From contig NC_057867.1 of the NCBI RefSeq assembly GCF_019393635.1, forward strand, positions 54,839,143 through 54,903,142: 64,000 bases of DNA. The letters run 5' to 3'. A program made the position numbers and the translations under genes. Of this stretch, positions 31,936 to 42,719 are shown in pieces. The notes under the pieces were generated by a model. The model was not told the origin of the DNA, ran no database searches, and was given only the letters and a program-made list of their open reading frames with translations. The first letter of the stretch is position 1. Every line of letters begins with the position of its first letter. Source of the DNA: Dromiciops gliroides. Lineage: Eukaryota; Chordata; Mammalia; Microbiotheria; Microbiotheriidae.

Positions 31936-32250
31936 GTTTATTTATTAAGCACTTACTATGTGCAGGGCACTGTGCCAAGCACTGAGGATACAAAGAATGA
32001 CAAAAGACAATCCCTGCTTTTAAGGAGCTTACAGTCCAATGGGAGAAACAACATGCAAAAAACTATGTACGGACAATATGTCTATCTATATCTATCTAGC
32101 CATACATGTGTATGCATCTATTTATTTCTTTATAGAGATCTCTCTCTGTCTCATTCTCTGTCTCTACACACACACACACACATACACACACGTAATAGAG
32201 AGAAAGTACTAAGGTTAAGGGGGATTGGGAAAGGTCATCAAATTTTAAAC
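31936..32250 (-). repeat. L2 LINE 3' fragment with microsatellite
   Basis: Reverse L2: tattaagcacttactatgtg, gcactgtgccaagcactgag, caatccctgcttttaaggag, cttacagtccaatgggagaa. A TATC/CA repeat (32077-32195) has expanded inside the diverged distal part. Confidence 0.75.
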
Positions 32251-32524
32251 TGATCTTTCCAGCCTTCCGGATCGCTCATGCTGAGAAAGCCCTCTTTCTT
32301 CTTCATACTTCGAGCATGTGTTTTCATGCCATAGAGAAAGAACATCTATTTACCAACCATTCATCTCTAGTGGTATTTGGCTTATTGTTCTGTGGCTGCC
32401 TTCAGTCCTTTTCCCCTTGGAGGGCAAGAAATGCTCTTTGCCACTTTGCTTCAGGAAAATTTCATTTCTAATTGCATCTAGAAGGTAGGTGCTCTGGGAA
32501 GATGTACACTCGTTAGCCTTCTTG

Positions 32525-32705
32525 TCTTAGGAACATCAGTTTACAGTTAGAAGAGACTTCAGTGGCCACATCTAGTCCAACTGCCTCATTTTACAGATGA
32601 GGAAACTGAGGTCCAGAAAGCTGAACTGAAGGTTCCACAGATACTAAGCCACAGGGGTAGGATTTTCACTCCAGTCCTCTTCCTCCAAAGCCAACTCTTT
32701 TCCTA
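32525..32705 (-). repeat. MIR3-like SINE
   Basis: Reverse: gttagaagagacttcagtgg, agatgaggaaactgaggtcc, agccacaggggtaggatttt and actcttttcctactg. Confidence 0.65.
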
Positions 32706-32739
32706 CTGTTTCCATTTGCACATGAAAAGTTTCATAATT

Positions 32740-33260
32740 AGTCACCCTAAAACCAGTTCTTGCACGGCTCAGTGGGGCTATTCATCTATAAATGCTGATT
32801 TGCTCGGCATAAATGCCAATCTCTACCTGCCCACGTACCTGGCCCATAGCCCTTTGCCAGCAAAGACTGAAGTAACTGCTTCCTGCTGACTACTTGCAGT
32901 TTTCCCAATGCCAGAATTTCACTCAGCTACCAATCTAGAGGACTGAAAAGCCAAGGGAGCCTCGGGCTGAACTAAGAATTCCTTGCAGAAAAATCATTCC
33001 ATCTCACCTTTCAAAAACAGATATTTGTAATTGTGTCTTATCAAATACTTGTATCCATCTTGCATACTGGGGTACAAGATTTATCACAAAGGATGCAATT
33101 TTCCAAATCGAAATAACAGGGTACCTTAACAGCTATTGCATTAGCCAAAGCACCAGTACTAAAAGATAGTAACAGATCTTAGGTTGTATTCATTTGTGTC
33201 AACTGTTCTTGCAATTCTTCAGGGCTGTCTCAAAGAATCAAGGCATTTAAAAAATCTGCC
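32740..33260. promoter_or_regulatory. candidate conserved regulatory element
   Basis: Repeat-free and gene-free. Includes ttcataattagtcaccctaa, a tgatttgctcggcataaatg block and several homeodomain-like and SOX-like (caaag, attgt) cores. First member of a repeat-poor cluster running to about 36.95 kb. Judged by texture only. Confidence 0.4.
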
Positions 33261-33879
33261 CCTGGAACCCACTGTCTATTGTACCTGTAGATGAGCTGTA
33301 TTCTCACAGGCATTTTACTGGCACCTTATGTATCCTGACAAGATAGTTCATTGGGTTTTTTCCTCCCAAAACAAAAACCCCCTTTCATCTGCTAGTCTTA
33401 AACCTAGGGCTCAACATTGTGAGAACTGTCAGCATTACATTTCACTAGAGAGTTTTTGTATCCTGGAGGTGGGACAAATTCAGCTAGACATTGTAGAGCC
33501 TCTCCTTTTATTTTTTTTTTAACTTTAGTCGAGTGAGCAACCAGGGTGGTTGTTATTGTTCTCATGCCTAACTCCCCCCGCCCCCCCCCCAAGTATTTGA
33601 AAATATGCATCTGGGCCCGAGCTAGTGAATAGATAGATATATTCTCTAATTGTGTCCCAATTTGCTCCAATAGCCCTTAGATTTATTTGTCTTGAATGTT
33701 TAAACAAAAAAGAAAGTTCTATTATCTTTATTTGAAATCTCCATTTGTTTAAACTCTGGAGAAATGAATGTATTCTCTTGAGCCCAAACACCTGTCCATC
33801 CTGTGCTCACCAGTATCCCCTGCCTCGAATAATCAGGTCTTCTCATGATTATGATAGGCCTGTTGAGAAAATTGCCCAT

Positions 33880-34560
33880 CTTCTTAATATGATTTTTTTT
33901 ATGCATACTTGAAATGAATATTTAAATTGCGGTTTGTCAAGGACCTGGTCCAGTTGATAGGTCTGTAGGTTTGCACAATAATGTGAGGTTGGGCAGAAGC
34001 AAGAGTGGATTTTTAATATAAAAATAAAATTATTGGAATTTATCTCAGGCTTATTTTTAACAAAATACAAAAAGTCACACCACCTCCAACCCACCCACCC
34101 CCTGCACTGCTCATAGCAGAAATATGCTAGATAAAAGATAATTGCAAGAGGGTACCCATCCATTTTTTCCCTCCAATTTTGTTCCGTTTTCTCTTTATGA
34201 TTACAGATGTCTCTTACGTAAATTATTCTTCCTTGGCTAGATGGCTTGATTAATTTTGGAGTGCGTATCCTCTTGTAATACAGGTCTAAGAAGTGACCAT
34301 TTATGCATTGGCAAAAAGAGATCAAGGAGTAGACAGAAAACAGTGTGGCAAACCACATTGTGCTATCAGGTGCTGCCACATAAATAAGGGGAAGCATGCT
34401 GAATTGCCAAAGATGATTTGAATGGTCTGAACCCCTTCCTGTTACAGTAATTACAGGGGCATCTTTAAGCTCTTTTTCCCCAAAGACTTCAGAATTGAAA
34501 TAGACAATTTAAACAAAAATGAATACCCATCATTTAAAAATGGATACAAGAATTTCTGGT
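33880..34560. promoter_or_regulatory. candidate conserved regulatory element with open frame of uncertain meaning
   Basis: AT-rich, repeat-free. A 182-codon minus-strand frame (33849-34397) crosses it, but the translation shows no domain and many aromatic and cysteine residues typical of chance AT-rich frames. A C-rich patch lies at 34079-34102. I read it as non-coding regulatory DNA. Confidence 0.35.
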
Positions 34561-34859
34561 ATTAACGGGGTTGAGGACTTCACCTCCCTTGTCTCTTCAT
34601 CATGAATCCTGTCCATAATGCATCCCTTCTTTTCTCTAGGATGTGTATTATAAAAACAATTGTTCTGTTTCTTTGTGTCACCTGGCACCCAGCTCCAGAT
34701 GATTTGTGTATTACTAGGAAAATATGCACACATCATTTCCCCCCTAAAAATCTCCCTTTCAAAAGAGAAACATTACTTCCTTTTAGACCTGCAAAGTGGG
34801 GGGTGGGGAGGAGTGGGGAGGGATGGCATTAGCATTGGATTAGAAAATTTTACTAAGTG

Positions 34860-35275
34860 ATGATAGATATATCAGAATATTTTATATATCAGAAGACAAT
34901 GATGCATGACTTTTTCAACTCTGATAACATCATGCCGGGGAGCAGTGGAAATTATTAACATCTACTGGGCACCTGCCTAAAACAGAAGCCTTTGCAATAG
35001 ATGAATCAGAATGTCTCTCATTAAGTCGGCGTTCGGGGCCCTAACTAGCAGATGCTGCTGACATGAACCCGAATGTAATCTCTTTAACCTTGTCCTAGAA
35101 GGAGCACACAAGTCGTGACCGGGTAATTCAACCTAAATGAGATTTTACATGAAAGGCTATCATCGAAATTCAATTTGATTAAAATGATTTGCTGGTTTGG
35201 ATTTGCTTTAAAGTATTCCAGTGGCAGCTATAGGGGATGGGTTTCTGGTCATTTGCATACTTAAATCTCTTTTTC
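34860..35275. promoter_or_regulatory. candidate conserved regulatory element with POU octamer
   Basis: Repeat-free, with ATTTGCAT near 35250-35257 (tcatttgcatac), cattcatcgaa-type and aattcaatttgattaaaatg homeodomain-rich sequence, and preserved CpGs (cggcgttcgggg near 35027) unusual for neutral AT-rich DNA. Good candidate for a SOX/POU-regulated enhancer. Confidence 0.45.
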
Positions 35276-35290
35276 CCCAACCTTGATTTT

Positions 35291-35398
<108 letters not shown>

Positions 35399-35399
35399 C

Positions 35400-36375
35400 C
35401 TCCCTCCCTCTTTAAGATGGACCATTTTCCATCCTTATCCTGAGTCTACCTTTGTAAGGGAGCCAGAGTTGATAAGAAGGAAGATGGATGCAAAAGTAGA
35501 ACTATATGTGTATTGACATAATCATCAAAGGTGGCCAAAATGAGATTGCATGTCATTAGATTTCAGGTATCATTGGCCACAAAGGATCCCATCTATTTAG
35601 TCCAAAGTAGCTCCTCTGTTGATTGAGTTTTCTGTTTTATTTTCTATAGCAATCACAAGTTTATATTAGAAATGTTTTTTCTTCTTCCTAGAAGAAAATT
35701 TATTCATATCACCTCCTATAGTTCTTCATTCTTATGAAGAATGACATAGCTCTCCCATCTTCCTCTTGTTAAAGGGTGGGGGACTATGGGTGTGAAATGT
35801 TGCATACCAAGCCAGACAAAGTGACTGTGTTGCCTTGTCCCATTTGTTTTTCTTTGTTTTAAGAAAGGTTCATTGGGGTATGTAGTGGTGCATGGCCAGA
35901 AATGGTCTTGATATAAAAACAATAGGCATCCATAAAACATTAACAACATGTTTCTGTAATATTTTTTCATTTTTTATTTATTTTGATAATTTACTGTTTT
36001 ATACACATCAGTCCTCTATGGAAAGAGATAGGGAACTGCTGGTATAGAATGTTGCTTATGCTCTCAGACACTATCTCTGTTGGTTGCTTTTGTTTAACTG
36101 TTTTTAATTTGTTTCATGGGAGAGTTCAATATGGGACAGATATATAAATATATGTGTGTGTGTATAATGTATGTATGTGTATATATATTTGAAATTGACA
36201 GGAATGTTTGAAAAATACCCACACATTATCAATAAAAAAGTTAAATTTAAAAAGTACTCATTTATAGTATGCATTTCATCCAGCCTCCCCCACTCCACTC
36301 CCAAAGGAAAGAAAGCTTAAACTGCTTCAGAAAATTGATGCTGAGTCTTGGAGCCTATTTTAGGACCTTTTACAA
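35400..36375. other. unique sequence, no gene seen
   Basis: AT-rich, with a TATA/TGTG simple repeat at 36138-36190. Part (35510-35690) is repeat-free and may belong to the regulatory cluster. No coding evidence. Confidence 0.35.
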
Positions 36376-36379
36376 TTAG

Positions 36380-36952
36380 ATTCCTATTGTCAGGGTTTCT
36401 TTACCTTTTGTAAACACCTGCACCCTTCCCCTACTTCTGAGAATGTTCTGAGGGGGCCTTAATTAGGGAATATAAAACAGCTGTGCAAATATAACCCCTA
36501 CCCTCTCTCAATTTTCTCTTCTCAGAAAACTACTCATTTGGCTCTTTCCAGACATCGCCCACTTTGCTCTCTATCACAGAAGTGGCATGCTGTCTGCTGA
36601 GGTTGCATAGGCATTGATTAGTATATATTATTTATGTCTGACCCCCCCCTTTATTTTTCCTTTTACAAATATTTCTTTGTTGTCCCTTTCTCTTTTTACA
36701 TCTCAGACACTCCCCAGTGAAGCTCCCTCCCCCCAGTCTCCCACCCTCCTTTGTAACAAATAATTACAGTCAAAGTGTCTGAAAGTGTATGCTCCTTCTA
36801 CACTTGTAACTTGCCACGTCTTTGCCAAAAGGCCAAAAATATGATTCAAGCGTGATTATTTCCTGCATTAATACAAGTTCCAAATGTCTTTCAGAAATGT
36901 TTCCTTCACATTATTGTGGTAATTGGACATCTGTTTTTTACTGGTTCTGCTT
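36380..36952. promoter_or_regulatory. candidate conserved regulatory element
   Basis: Repeat-free. Contains ccttaattagggaatataaa, cagctgtgcaaatataac, aacaaataattacagtcaaa and gtgattatttcctgcattaa, all homeodomain/POU-like. Ends where an MIR3 begins. Confidence 0.45.
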
Positions 36953-36954
36953 AA

Positions 36955-37090
36955 CTTTCCTCATCTTGAAACTGAGACCCAGAGGATTCTAGAGATTTCT
37001 CCAAGACCACATATCTAGTTAGTTGCAGTGTTGGGACTGGAACTTGGGTCTTGTGACTCGTAGTCCTATACTCTGCCCACTGCACCACAC
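36955..37090 (-). repeat. MIR3-like SINE fragment
   Basis: Reverse: tcatcttgaaactgagaccc, ccaagaccacatatctagtt and tactctgcccactgcacc. Confidence 0.6.
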
Positions 37091-37419
37091 CAGGCAGTAG
37101 GGAACTATGGGAGCTTTCAGAAGAAGCATATGAGTATTGAGAAAAGGGAAGTGATCCTTGTAAATTTCACTTAGGGGCTCGGAGAGGTCTTAGCATTATG
37201 TTGAGAATGATGTCAATAAGTAATTAACACCCAAAGCAGGTGGTTTCCTGTTCGACCGCCTGGAGTGAAGGGTACCCACCCCTTTCCCGGGTGGGGGGGC
37301 TGGAGGTTCAGTAAATACTGTAGAATCTCAGTGCATGCTGCCTCTTGAATGGTAGAGCGTTAGCTAGTCAGGGCGGTCACAATATCTCCTTAGGAGCAGA
37401 GCCGGAGGTTGCTTTGATT

Positions 37420-37500
37420 TTCCATCCCCAGCACCCAGCACGGTGCCTAGCACAGTGTAGGGTGCTTAATACATGCTTGTTGGTTGATTGGTTGAATCTG
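37420..37500 (+). repeat. L2 LINE extreme 3' end
   Basis: ccccagcacccagcacggtg, cctagcacagtgtagggtgc, ttaatacatgcttgttgg and a ttgattggttgaat end. Confidence 0.75.
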
Positions 37501-37584
37501 AAGTGAGGCTCTTTGCAGCTAACTCTGTACCACTTTGGTTCAGATGAAGAAACCAGAATTTCTGGGGATTGAAATGTACTGTTA

Positions 37585-37845
37585 ATCCACAGGGTCAGTA
37601 TGGGCTGGAGTGCTGGACTGTGTGTGAGTCAGGAAGACCTACATTTAAATCACATCTCTGCCAATTACTAGCTGGGTGACCTTGGGAAAGATATTATCTC
37701 TGAGCCTCAACTTCCTCATCTGTCAAATGGAAATAATAATACCCACAGTACCTACTTCATAGAGATGTTATGAAGTTCAAATAATATGTCTGGGAAATGC
37801 CAGTTTTTAAAGCACCATAAAATGTCAAGTTATTATTCAAGAAAT
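37585..37845 (+). repeat. MIR/THER1-type SINE
   Basis: Plus: gagtgctggactgtgtgtga, gtcaggaagacctacattta, actagctgggtgaccttggg, cctcaacttcctcatctgtc and aaatggaaataataatacc. Confidence 0.75.
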
Positions 37846-37849
37846 TTAT

Positions 37850-37975
37850 CAGAGAATACATCCCTTATTTTACAGAGTCAGAACAGTCTCAGAGAGGTTA
37901 AAGAATTTGTTTAAGGTCACAAAAGTAGTAAGTATCGGGGTCAGGATGATACTGTGTCACCTTGCCTGTCTAAGT
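37850..37975 (-). repeat. MIR3-like SINE fragment
   Basis: Reverse: ccttattttacagagtcaga, gtctcagagaggttaaagaa and aaggtcacaaaagtagtaag. Confidence 0.55.
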
Positions 37976-38439
37976 GAAAAGGGAATGAATTTCTCCATCT
38001 GACACTTTGCACTTTCCCCCATTTTTATGCCATCCCTGGAGAAGACACTCAGTGGGAGGCGTTGGCTATTCAGAGAGTTTTGGGGAAGATGTTCACGTTT
38101 ACCAGTGCTGGGAACTTCGGCTTTCAATAACTTCTTTCTGAACAAAGTGAAATGAGCAGGGCATTCGAGCTCACTCCATCTGCTTTGTTTATTCTGTCAT
38201 TGGTTGTTCCTGAATGTTAAGCCTAAAGAGGAGACAAATATACTTCTGATGACCTGTATTAGGGACAGGTGTCTCAGGCAGGCTCTGTTCTCAGTCAATT
38301 AGTTCTGTCTTTTGCTTTAGACTAACTGTGAAGTGGATAATTTGCTTTGTGAATTACAACACTATATGACCAGTGGTAATTGGAAGAATAAATCATTATA
38401 CTCAGCAGAGTGTCTATAGCTTGGGGCCCAGGACTGAAA

Positions 38440-38590
38440 GAGGTAGTGCAAAGAGTGATAGATTGAAAGCCTTTGGAATCAGAGGACGTGAGCTTGAAAT
38501 CTTCATCCGTTACTTTGGTCAACTCTTGTTTCCCTCTCCGGCCGTCTTTTACCTCATCTGTAAAATGAGATGGCAATTAGGGTTGCAGTT
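38440..38590 (+). repeat. MIR SINE fragment
   Basis: gaatcagaggacgtgagctt then ttacctcatctgtaaaatga. Diverged. Confidence 0.5.
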
Positions 38591-38799
38591 CTAAGGTTTG
38601 ATCGATCCTTTTGGATGTGTTTCTTTGGGGAATGTGTGAGACCAAGAAGACCTCCTAGGTCTTATGCCAGGAAAATGCAAATTCCTTGAAGACAGGAACT
38701 GCCTTGTTTTTTGTCTTTGTGGCTTGAAAACAGTGGCCCTTAATACTGAATGCCATTTTTAGTTTGTGGCCTGTAGAAAAGGGATAGTTGCCTTTCTTG

Positions 38800-38985
38800 A
38801 AGGTTTGTGAAGTACTTTACATATATTACATATATTCACTCATTTGATTTTCACAACAGCCCTATGAGCTCATTTTAAAACAGGAATTATTATCCCTGTT
38901 TTAGAGAGGAAGAAACAAACTGAGGATCAGAGTTGAGATGATTTGCCCATTGTCACACAGCTCTTAGAAGACAGCCTGACTTGAG
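38800..38985 (-). repeat. MIR/THER1-type SINE
   Basis: Reverse: gaaggtttgtgaagtacttt, tttgattttcacaacagccc, gaaacaaactgaggatcaga and ttgcccattgtcacacagct. Confidence 0.65.
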
Positions 38986-39429
38986 CTAACACTGATATAA
39001 AATGGACCAATTTCTTTTAAAATAAACTCATACTTAAAAAAAAACACATTGTGGTTACCTCTAGATGACATCTCCTCACTCCAATAAAGCCCACATTTGT
39101 AAGAAAGATATTCTATTAAGCAAATCAAACTACTACATTGGGCATGTCCAACAATGTATGCTTCATTCCATAGCCACATAGCAATCTGTCAGAGGAGGAA
39201 GGCATGCCCTCTGAACTTATAATAGATTATTGAACTGACCAGAGTTCTGAAGGTCTTCATTGGGGTTTTTCTTTACATAACTTATTTATCTTGGAATAAA
39301 CATCACTAGAGGAATTCTTGAAAGTGAGTATCAAGCTCCCATGGGGTGCTTAATTGGGAAGAATGACTTGATCAGAGAATCTGTTGTTTGGCTGTGATGT
39401 TCAACAGGATACAAATATAGGATTAGTTA

Positions 39430-39765
39430 GATCTGGAAGGCACCTTAGAATTTGTTTTTTTTTCCAGGGCAATGAGGGTTAAGTGACTTGCCCAGGGTCA
39501 CACAGCTAGTAAGTGTCAAGTGTCTGAGGCCAGATTTGAACTCAGGTCCTCCTGATTCTAAGGCCGGTGCTCTATCCACTGCACCACCTAGCTTCCCCAT
39601 CGCCTTAGAATTTGGCTAGTCCAATCCTTCCATTTTGTAGATGAGGAACTGAGGCCCAGAGAGATTACGTGACTTGCCCAAAGTCATCTAGTTTATAAAA
39701 TGGCAGAGCTGGCATTTGTGCCTAGGTCCTTTGACTCCCAGTTCAATATGCTTTCTACTACAATA
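39430..39765 (-). repeat. MIR3-like SINE split by a younger SINE
   Basis: Left part gatctggaaggcaccttaga; right part resumes at ccttagaatttggctagtcc, then tttgtagatgaggaactgag, gcccagagagattacgtgac. The insert is at 39455-39602. Confidence 0.7.
39455..39602 (-). mobile_element. marsupial tRNA-type CORE-SINE
   Basis: T-rich tail, ccagggcaatgagggttaag, full body, ending cacctagcttcccc. The 12-bp duplication ccttagaatttg lies at 39443-39454 and 39603-39614. Confidence 0.93.
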
Positions 39766-39779
39766 TGCTCATAGCTAAT

Positions 39780-40005
39780 AACAATTGCTAACATACTTAA
39801 AGGTTTGCAAAGTGCTTTACAAATATTATATCATTTGATCCTCACAACAATTCTTTATTTCTCTATTTTACAGATGAGGAAACTGAGGCAAACAAAGGTT
39901 AAGTGACTTGCCCAGGGTCATACAGCTGTCTGAAGCAGGATTTCAGCTCAGATCTTCCTGACTCCAAGTCCAGCACTCTATCTACTTCGCCACTAAGCTG
40001 TCTTA
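39780..40005 (-). repeat. MIR/THER1-type SINE
   Basis: Reverse and well preserved: aaaggtttgcaaagtgcttt, atcatttgatcctcacaaca, cagatgaggaaactgaggca, gacttgcccagggtcataca and gcactctatctacttcgcc. Confidence 0.8.
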
Positions 40006-40199
40006 AATTCGTGATTACTTGCCAGGTAGAAAAAATTATGGAGATATTTCTGCTGCCCCCCCCCCCCACATCCACCATCCTATCCCAACAGGGTATTGGG
40101 TTTTTTGTTTTGTTTTTGAAGCAGATGGTGTTGAAGGAGGAATGTTGGTCAGCCAGTGGAGCATAATTTTCTTCAATTCTTACTATAGTGTCCTAGATT

Positions 40200-40455
40200 T
40201 TCAATAGAGGTTGTTATGTCTTGTATATCCCTTGCCGTCTGTCCTACAGCCTGCTCCCTACGACCCCCCACCCCCTTCCTGTACCTGGTACTCCCTAACC
40301 AGGTAATATCCCCAAAGAATCAGGTCTTCTATGGAGCTGTTTACAGCCAGTTCTTCTTGCAAATTGCTGTAACTAGCAGCTTTGGTGCCTGGGGCAGTGG
40401 TGCACCTGGGAAGAGAAGTAGGATAGTATTTTCAAATCGACCTTGTCATTCCTGA
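40200..40455. other. unique sequence, no gene seen
   Basis: A short frame at 40216-40455 lacks family features. Poly-C/G stretch at 40056-40070. Confidence 0.35.
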
Positions 40456-40459
40456 TTAG

Positions 40460-41050
40460 AAAAGTTCTAAGTTGGTCCAACTGGCATGGAAAACAATTTG
40501 GAATAATGTCGGTGACTAAACCACTGCTGGGCACATATTCTGAGAAATTCAAAGATAGAAAGGTCTCATATGTAACAGGCTATTCATAAAGGCACTCACT
40601 GTGGGAAGAAACAAACAGCAGCAATCTGGAAACAAAGTAGATGCCCATCAACCTGGACGTGCCTCAAACAAATTGTGATTTGTGAATATTATTGTATCCC
40701 AAGAAATGAGGACCCTCGAGAAATATGGAAAGACTTTATGAAGTGATACAAAATCAAATAAAGCAGAACCAGGAAAACATGCTTCTGTGAATGTAAATGA
40801 AAAGAACAATTAAAAAGAGAGTTGAATGCTGTGTGATTGTAATGGCCAATCTTGGCTTCTCAAGAGAGAAATGAAGCGATGCATTTCTCTCCTTTCCCAC
40901 ACTGTCCGATGGAGCTGCCTAGCCAGTTGCTTTTCCTTAGGCTTTTTTTTTTTTGTTACAAAGGAAAGCTTGGGGGGTGGGGGGTGGCGGGAGGAGTGTA
41001 TCTGGAAATTATTGTGATGTAAAAACAAAGGCATCAATACAACTTTTTGA
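40460..41050 (+). mobile_element. L1 LINE 3' fragment, old
   Basis: Plus orientation, diverged: ctggcatggaaaacaatttg, gctattcataaaggcactca, gatgcccatcaacctggacg, caaataaagcagaaccagga and ctggaaattattgtgatgta. Confidence 0.65.
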
Positions 41051-41149
41051 GAAAGGAGTTAGACAAATTAGGTTGAGCCATTCCCCTGCCTCCCCTTCCC
41101 TCCCCCACCAAGGGAACTGGTTAAAATAGTAACTATACTTTATGCCCTT

Positions 41150-41290
41150 TAAATTATAGTGCCCCAGAGCAAAGTCCTAGTCGTGGCACCTTGGTTATGA
41201 CTCTTTTGGTCAGTGCTGAGTACTCCAGGCTTTTGCCTAGCAGACCCTTAGTAAATGTTTGTCCAATTTAATTACTCATTGATGGTGGAG
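41150..41290 (+). repeat. possible L2 LINE 3' end
   Basis: cagacccttagtaaatgttt and gtccaatttaattactcatt resemble a diverged L2 terminus. The 5' part is not convincing. Confidence 0.4.
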
Positions 41291-41689
41291 GGCAGGTGCT
41301 GAAATCTGGGAACACCTGGCATGTTCTCTTTGTGGCTAAAATAGCTGGGACCCAGTCCTCTAGGGGTACTACGACTGGGACTTGAACATCAGAGTTGCCA
41401 CTTGAATGCTATTTCTCTCTAGCCTATTTTTCTCTGCCTGGATTGAATGTGATTTTTTTCCCCTTAGCAATTACAGCCCTGATCAATACAATGTCCCCCC
41501 AGACTCCCCCTCCCCAGTAGGCTTTCAGCATTTCTAGCTATTGGCTCTTCTCAAGGGGGGAAGGGGGGGGAAAGGTCAAGGTGAGGGGAGAGGAGCACCC
41601 CTTTGGACTTAAAGGAGAAACACACCTCCCATCACAGATTGTAGGATGCAGCTTGGATTTGTTTGGGGGTGGGGGAGAGCAGTTGTGCT

Positions 41690-42345
41690 TAGTCTATTTA
41701 GAATGTTTTATTCATAGCAGGAGGAAAAATGAAATCTTTAAAAAATAACTGCATGAAATATGAAAACAATCAGGCGTCATTGTTAATGTAAAGAATAGCT
41801 CATTATTTTCCCGATGGTAAAGATTGAGTCCTTCACTGTGATTAATAAAGGATAGTTGTTATCTGCTTTGGGTACAAAAATTCATGTACAAAAGAAGCTC
41901 TTTGGCAGATTAAAAGGAAAAAAAGGGAGCATGAACACTTGTATCTGAACTGCTAATTAAAAGACTTAACTTATTAGGCTTTGAGGGGGGAAAAAAAGAA
42001 ACAAACAAGTATAATTTGCCTGATTAATTTTATAGTCTGCTCTATTTCATCTAACTACACCTTTTAGTGAAAATGACAAATCGAACTTGCCAGAGTGTGG
42101 TTGATAAGGAAGATAAAGGCCATATATTTTAATGTCAGAGAAGGTCTTATTAAAGGAACCTTAATTACATTAGGTACCCATGAAACATTAATTAAATACT
42201 GTCTAAAATAATTAGGTCCAAGTTACTGATGGTTTAATTAAACCCAGTTTCTTATTTTATAAGAAAACTAAGGGTCCAGTATCTCTCTGATGGCAGCATA
42301 ATTGATAGTAATGTCAAAAAGGCAAAAAATCATAACCTTGACACC
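41690..42345. promoter_or_regulatory. strong candidate conserved enhancer
   Basis: About 650 bp of repeat-free, frame-free AT-rich DNA, dense in homeodomain cores: ctgctaattaaaagacttaa (41950), gcctgattaattttatagtc (42018), ccttaattacattaggtacc (42160), cattaattaaatactgtcta (42188) and ggtttaattaaacccag (42230). SOX-like attgtt/acaat cores also occur. The surrounding DNA on both sides is repeat-bearing. This is the most enhancer-like block in the distal flank. Confidence 0.5.
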
Positions 42346-42529
42346 CCCTTCTAATCCCCCCCAGAGGAGGATGCCATTAGCATGTCCATCCTAGAGCAAC
42401 TTGGTTCCCCATTGTGCCAAACGCAAGCCGGACTATGCTGTGTAGCTTCTGAATTCTGAGCACTGTTTAAAACAGGCTCCAACTGCCTGGTAGAGTTGTG
42501 CTTAGTTCTGTACCTCTCCCTGACAAAAG

Positions 42530-42700
42530 GATCCTAGAGTTGGAAGAGATCTTAGACATCACAGGATGATAGGTTTAGCTCTAGAAGGGACTAGAATTCA
42601 TTTAGTCCAATCTTCTCTTTTTACAGAGGTAGAAACAGAAGCTTCAGCCCTGGCAGGGGAAATGACTTGCCCAGGGTCACAAATCAAAAGGCCAAGAAGA
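42530..42700 (-). repeat. MIR3-like SINE
   Basis: Reverse: agttggaagagatcttagac, ctagaagggactagaattca, gaaacagaagcttcagccc and gacttgcccagggtcacaa. Confidence 0.65.
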
Positions 42701-42719
42701 GGACAGGAATGGATAATGA

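Noticed and set aside
33849-34397. 182-codon minus-strand frame in repeat-free DNA
   Set aside because: Long for AT-rich DNA, but the translation has no domain, no plausible start context and many aromatic residues. Better explained as chance in a noncoding conserved block.
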